10,776 bases of DNA from Rhodococcus sp. IITR03 (lineage in GTDB: Bacteria > Actinomycetota > Actinomycetes > Mycobacteriales > Mycobacteriaceae): contig LATQ01000001.1 in the NCBI GenBank assembly GCA_001017865.1, positions 787,258-798,033 of the forward strand. Direction: 5' to 3'. Positions 7,808 to 10,776 of the stretch are shown here, one piece after another. Under the pieces are notes generated by a model. That model was not told the DNA's origin. It worked only from the letters and a program-made list of their open reading frames with translations, and did not search any database. Position numbers and translations under genes: made by a program. Within the stretch, counting starts at the first letter, position 1. The number at the start of each line of letters is the position of its first letter.

Positions 7808-7820
7808 GAGGATTTTCCTC
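7808..7820. promoter_or_regulatory. 13-bp inverted repeat touching the -10 box (candidate operator)
   Basis: GAGGA (7808-7812), TTT, TCCTC (7816-7820) is a perfect 5-3-5 inverted repeat. It fills part of the spacer upstream of the minus-strand TATAGT box. A protein bound here would block polymerase at the methyltransferase promoter. Confidence 0.35.
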
Positions 7821-7829
7821 CTTTTAATA

Positions 7830-7854
7830 AGGTGACCCTCACCTGAGAGTCACC
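7830..7854. promoter_or_regulatory. Nested inverted repeats in the divergent promoter (candidate operator of the winged-helix regulator)
   Basis: AGGTGA (7830-7835), CCC, TCACCT (7839-7844) is a perfect palindrome with 6-bp arms. A further GTCACC (7849-7854) pairs with GGTGAC (7831-7836), and the two TCACC copies are 11 bases apart, about one helical turn. The site lies between the two divergent genes, 24 bases before the regulator start and just upstream of the -35 region of the methyltransferase promoter. This fits control of both directions by the regulator; binding is inferred. Confidence 0.45.
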
Positions 7855-7877
7855 GCGGGCGCGACGGGAGAGCGGAC

Positions 7878-8555
7878 TTGGCACGGCGGGTGAAGCAACG
7901 CGAGCGGATTCTCGGACTGTTGCGGGAGTCCTCGGGCCCGGTCGACGCCCATCACCTCGCCGCCACGCTCGACCTGCACGTCACGACCGTCCGCTTCCAT
8001 CTCGCAGGCCTCGAGGAAGAAGGTCTCGTCCACACCCGGCAACTTCCGGCCGAGCGGGTCGGGCGCCCGCGCCTCGGCTACGTCGCGGTGAAGGAACCGT
8101 CCTACACCGATCTCGTCGCGCTGCTCGCCGCGCGGATCGGGGGCACCCCGAGCGAGCGCGAGGACAAGGCGTTCGAGGTGGGCTCGGACTGGGCGGGCAT
8201 GCTCGCCTTGGCACCCGCACCGACCGTCGACGCCGGCACGCTCGTCATCGACGCTCTGCAGCAGTTGGGTTTCGAGACGCAGAGCGCGACGAACGCCTTC
8301 GGCACCCACAGCCTCACGCTGTGCACGTGCCCGCTCGCGGAGATCGCCCGCACGAATCCCGAAGTGGTGCGCGGCATCCAGCGCGGATTGATCCAGCGCG
8401 TCCTCGACGACCACGCCGACCTGCTGCGCAGCCGCTACGCCGTCGACGTCCGGCCCGACCCGCAGGACGGTAACTGTCTCGTTCAGCTGGTGCTGCGCCC
8501 GGAGAAGGACGGAACGACGTCAGCCCGCGACGACGGTCGGGTCGTCACGGGCTGA
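7878..8555 (+). CDS. Winged-helix transcriptional regulator with cysteine-containing C-terminal domain (SufR/ArsR-like)
   Basis: The 225-residue intact frame has an N-terminal winged helix-turn-helix at about 5-72. The recognition region is HVTTVRFHLAGLEEEGLV and the wing is GRPRLGYVAV, the layout of SufR/ArsR-like regulators. The C-terminal domain (about 100-205) carries C149 and C151 in LCTCPLAEIARTNPEVVRG and C200 in DGNCLVQL. In related actinobacterial proteins this domain, with a CPF...VVC...C pattern, is thought to hold a metal or Fe-S cluster; here the middle cysteine position is R165 and an extra C149 is present. The TTG start at 7878 follows GGGAGAG (7866-7872) by five bases; a GTG at 7890 is a weaker alternative. 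The gene is divergent from the methyltransferase and probably regulates it and itself through the palindromes between them. DNA binding is firm; the signal is unknown. Confidence 0.85.
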   Translation: MARRVKQRERILGLLRESSGPVDAHHLAATLDLHVTTVRFHLAGLEEEGLVHTRQLPAERVGRPRLGYVAVKEPSYTDLVALLAARIGGTPSEREDKAFEVGSDWAGMLALAPAPTVDAGTLVIDALQQLGFETQSATNAFGTHSLTLCTCPLAEIARTNPEVVRGIQRGLIQRVLDDHADLLRSRYAVDVRPDPQDGNCLVQLVLRPEKDGTTSARDDGRVVTG

Positions 8556-8602
8556 GCCGGTACATCCGAGCGGGGATCCGCCCACACGGAAGAAGGGTGA
8601 AC

Positions 8603-8625
8603 GCGGGGCCTCGGGTCGGCCCCGC
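8603..8625. terminator. Strong hairpin, probable bidirectional terminator
   Basis: GCGGGGCC (8603-8610) and GGCCCCGC (8618-8625) form a perfect 8-bp GC stem with a 7-base loop, between the convergent ends of the regulator (8555) and lpd (8630). On the minus strand it is followed by a U-containing stretch (GTTCACCCTTCTT), so it should work best for lpd. Confidence 0.75.
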
Positions 8626-8629
8626 ATCC

Positions 8630-10030
8630 TCAGAAGTTGATCATGTGTCCTGCGAGACCGTGAATGGCCTCCTGCAGCGCCTCGCTGAGAGTGGGGTGCG
8701 TGTGGACGTTGCGCGCGAGCTCGTTGACCGTGAGGTCCCACTTCTGGGCCAGGGTCAGCTCGGGCAGCAGCTCCGAGACGTCGGGGCCGATGAGGTGGCC
8801 GCCGATGAGCTCACCGTGGGTCTTGTCGGCGATGAGCTTGACGAAGCCGTTGGGATCGCCCAGACCGTGCGCCTTGCCGTTGGCGGTGAACGGGAAGGTC
8901 GCGACCTTCACGTCGTAGCCTCGGCCTTCGCCTGCTCCTCGGTGAGACCGAAGGAGGCGACCTGCGGCTGGCAGAAGGTCGCGCGCGGCATCATGCGGTA
9001 GTCGCCGAGTTCGAGGGTCTCGGCACCGCCTATGGTCTCGGCCGCGACCACGGCCTGCGCCTCCGCGACGTGCGCGAGCTGCAGCTTCGCGGTGACATCG
9101 CCGATGGCGTAGATGCCTTGACGTTGGTGCGCATGCGCTCGTCGATCGCGATGGCACCGCGGTCGGTGAGCTCGACGCCGGTGTTCTCGAGGCCGTAGCC
9201 CTCGACGCGCGGCGCGAAGCCGACCGACTGCAGCACCTTGTCGACCGTGACGGTCTCGACGTTGCCGGACTTGTTGTCCTTGATCTCGACGGTCACCTTC
9301 GAGCCGTCGTCCGAGATCTTCTGCACGGCGGCACCGGTCTTGATGGTGATGCCGAGCTTCTTGTACGCCTTGGCGATCTCCTTGGAGACGTCGGCGTCCT
9401 CGTTGGGCAGTGCACGGTCGAGGAACTCGACGATGGTGACGTCGACCCCGTAGTTCTTCAGGACGTAGCCGAACTCCATGCCGATGGCACCGGCACCGAC
9501 GATGACGATGGATTCGGGAAGATCGCGGGTGAGGATCTGCTCCTCGTAGGTGACGACGTTGTCGCTGAGCTCGGTGCCCGGCAGCAGCTTGGTGACGGAA
9601 CCGGTGGCGATGATGACGTTGTCGAAGGTCACCTGTTCGGTGCCGCCCTTGGTGAGGGCCACCTCGATGGTCTTGGCGTCGACGAACGAGCCTTACCGTC
9701 GTATTCGGTGATCTTGTTCTTCTTCATGAGGAAGTGCACGCCCTTGGTGCGCCCGTCCGCGACCTTGCGGCTGCGGTCGTAGGCGGCACCGAAGTCGAAG
9801 GACACGTCTCCCGAGATGCCGAAGGTCTTGGCCTCTTTGTTGAAGAGATGTGCCAGCTCGGCGTTGCGGAGAAGCGCCTTCGAGGGGATGCAGCCGACGT
9901 TCAGGCAGACACCACCCCAGTACTTCTGCTCGATGATGGCGGTGCTCAGTCCCAGCTGTGCCGCGCGGATAGCAGCGACGTACCCACCGGGACCGGCTCC
10001 GAGGACAACGACGTCATAGTGTGAGGTCAC
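8630..10030 (-). CDS. lpd: Dihydrolipoamide dehydrogenase (E3), three frameshifts
   Basis: This FAD enzyme reoxidises dihydrolipoamide with NAD+ in the pyruvate and 2-oxoglutarate dehydrogenase complexes; in mycobacteria Lpd also serves a peroxidase system. The repaired protein is 467 residues, against 464 for the M. tuberculosis enzyme. Visible parts are the FAD-binding GAGPGG (11-16), the redox disulfide [13 protein letters not shown] (C42, C47), the NAD-binding [13 protein letters not shown], and the C-terminal active-site pair in [12 protein letters not shown] (H446, E451), ending GHMINF. Single G/C losses near 9691 (DGKG/SFVDAK), 9115 (NVKG/IYAIGD) and 8920 (AEG/YDVKVA) split it into three frames. 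All three are in CC or GG runs, and the protein resumes exactly each time. GTG 10030 starts [13 protein letters not shown], as in the family. It lacks a Shine-Dalgarno and may be leaderless. It stands alone, away from other complex subunits. Confidence 0.95.
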
Positions 10031-10044
10031 GGATATACAGGGTA
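10031..10044 (-). promoter_or_regulatory. Possible -10 box for a leaderless lpd transcript
   Basis: Minus-strand TACCCT (10044-10039) fits the TANNNT pattern and ends eight bases before the GTG start of lpd. No ribosome binding site is present. Transcription starting at or close to the GTG is inferred. Confidence 0.35.
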
Positions 10045-10075
10045 GTCCCGCCCGATTCCGGTGTCTGCCGATGGT

Positions 10076-10107
10076 CCGGTTACCGGCCGGTAGCTACCGG
10101 ATCCGGT
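10076..10107. repeat. Cluster of five CCGGT/ACCGG units forming overlapping palindromes
   Basis: CCGGT occurs at 10076, 10087 and 10103 and its complement ACCGG at 10082 and 10096. They build CCGGT-T-ACCGG (10076-10086), the perfect palindrome TACCGGCCGGTA (10081-10092) and the perfect palindrome CCGGTAGCTACCGG (10087-10100). The cluster lies 46 bases upstream of the lpd start and 32 bases beyond the response-regulator stop. It could be an operator for lpd or a U-less terminator of the upstream gene. Confidence 0.55.
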
Positions 10108-10138
10108 GATCGGCCGTGTGTCGGCGCACGGCGTTCGG

Positions 10139-10776
10139 CTAACCCAGGATCCCCCGGTCGTAGGCGGCTGCGACCGCCGCTGCCCTGTCCTTCACCTCGA
10201 GCTTCGCGAAGACGTGGGCCAGGTGGGTCTTCACGGTCGCCTCGCTGACGAACAGTTCCTGGGCGATGGCCCGGTTCGAGGTGCCCTTCGCGACGAGCGC
10301 CAGCACCTCACGCTCCCGGGCGCTGAGCGTCTGCGGGACGGTGGGTGTCCGCATGCGTTCATCAACCGCGACGCGACCACCGGCGACAACACGGCCCGCC
10401 CCTCCGCCGCGGCCCGCACCCCGGCGAACAGGTCGTCGCGCAGAGCGTCCTTGAGCAGGTAGCCGGTCGCGCCGGCTTCGATCGCGGGAACGGTGTCGGC
10501 ATCCGTGTCGTAGGTCGTCAGCACCAGGACGCGGCTGCGCGCACCTCGTGCGACGAGCTCGGTGATCGCCTGCACTCCCCCACCTCCCGGCATCCGCAGA
10601 TCCATGAGCACCACATCGGGATCGAGTTCGAGCGTGAGCGCCACGGCCTCCGGACCGGAGGCGGCCTCCCCGACCACGTCGAATTCCGGGGAGGCCGAGA
10701 ACATCCCGCGCAGGCCGTCCCGCACGACGGGGTGATCGTCGACGATCAGCACGGTGATCTCGCCCCTCCCCTCACG
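10139..10776 (-). CDS. NarL/FixJ-family (LuxR-type) response regulator, start at or beyond window edge, one frameshift
   Basis: This is the DNA-binding half of a two-component system. Counting from GTG 10752, the receiver domain has the acidic pair D5-D6 (VLIVDDHPVVRDG), phospho-acceptor D51 (VVLMDLRMP), T79/T80 (LVLTTYD) and K101 (LLKDA). The C-terminal LuxR helix-turn-helix is LSAREREVLALVAKG...VSEATVKTHLAHVFAKL, ending in RGILG. One base is missing near 10354-10355 (LMNA to MRTPTV), splitting receiver from HTH; repaired length is 204 residues. The frame remains open to the edge, so the start may be upstream; GTG 10752 has a G-rich GGGAGG stretch about 12 bases before it. A partner histidine kinase would be expected just upstream, outside the window. 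The target genes are unknown. Confidence 0.88.

Noticed and set aside
6876..7808. 310-codon plus-strand frame opposite the methyltransferase
   Set aside because: The methyltransferase has full SAM-binding motifs and a ribosome site; the plus frame does not.
7839..8414. 191-codon minus-strand frame opposite the regulator
   Set aside because: It is a shadow of the winged-helix regulator.
8630..10030. Programmed ribosomal frameshifting or true pseudogenes as explanation of the broken frames
   Set aside because: No slippery heptamers with downstream structures recur at the sites, the same kind of change occurs in six unrelated genes, and all catalytic residues are preserved.
1..10776. Mobile elements, CRISPR arrays, tRNA or rRNA genes
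   Set aside because: No transposase or integrase motifs, regularly spaced repeats, tRNA-like folds or rRNA sequence could be seen on either strand.

Overview
The window is about 10.8 kb of high-GC actinobacterial DNA. The protein sequences point to Rhodococcus or a close mycolate-containing relative: the lipoamide dehydrogenase is close to the mycobacterial Lpd (Rv0462 type), and the desaturase/oxidoreductase pair matches the mycobacterial DesA3 (Rv3229c)/Rv3230c pair in order and design. No rRNA, tRNA, CRISPR array, insertion sequence or phage gene was seen.

Layout. (1) Positions 1-3907, plus strand: the C-terminal ~718 residues of a urea carboxylase (possibly guanidine carboxylase) followed, with a TGATG overlap, by a complete allophanate hydrolase. 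Together they form a two-enzyme urea amidolyase that breaks urea to ammonia and CO2 using ATP and biotin. (2) Positions 3950-7697, minus strand: a four-gene run made of a class I SAM-dependent methyltransferase, a small cupin (TGATG overlap), a flavin plus 2Fe-2S oxidoreductase, and a three-histidine-box acyl-CoA/acyl-lipid desaturase. The last two form an electron-transfer pair for fatty-acid desaturation at the membrane. (3) Positions 7878-8555, plus strand: a winged-helix regulator with a cysteine-containing C-terminal domain, transcribed divergently from the methyltransferase. The 180-bp space between them is AT-rich by local standards and holds nested inverted repeats. (4) Positions 8630-10030, minus strand: dihydrolipoamide dehydrogenase (lpd), convergent with the regulator and separated from it by a strong hairpin. 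(5) Positions 10139-10776, minus strand: a NarL/LuxR-type response regulator whose start lies at or beyond the window edge. The 108-bp space between it and lpd carries a dense cluster of CCGGT/ACCGG palindromes.

A major caveat is sequence quality. At least eleven single-base indels, ten losses and one gain, mostly in short G/C runs, break six otherwise well-conserved genes: urea carboxylase 3, desaturase 1 (perhaps 2), oxidoreductase 2, cupin 1, lpd 3 and response regulator 1. In every case the other frame continues the conserved protein at once, with catalytic residues intact. An essential metabolic gene such as lpd would not carry three fresh frameshifts, so base-calling or assembly error is much more likely than real gene decay. 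I therefore annotate each broken gene as one reading frame and mark where the frame changes.

The least explained part is the regulator/methyltransferase/cupin module at 6554-8555, with its palindromic divergent promoter, possible leaderless upstream ORF and altered cysteine pattern in the regulator. Its physical linkage to the desaturase pair suggests a stress-responsive or lipid-related role, but this is inference only.
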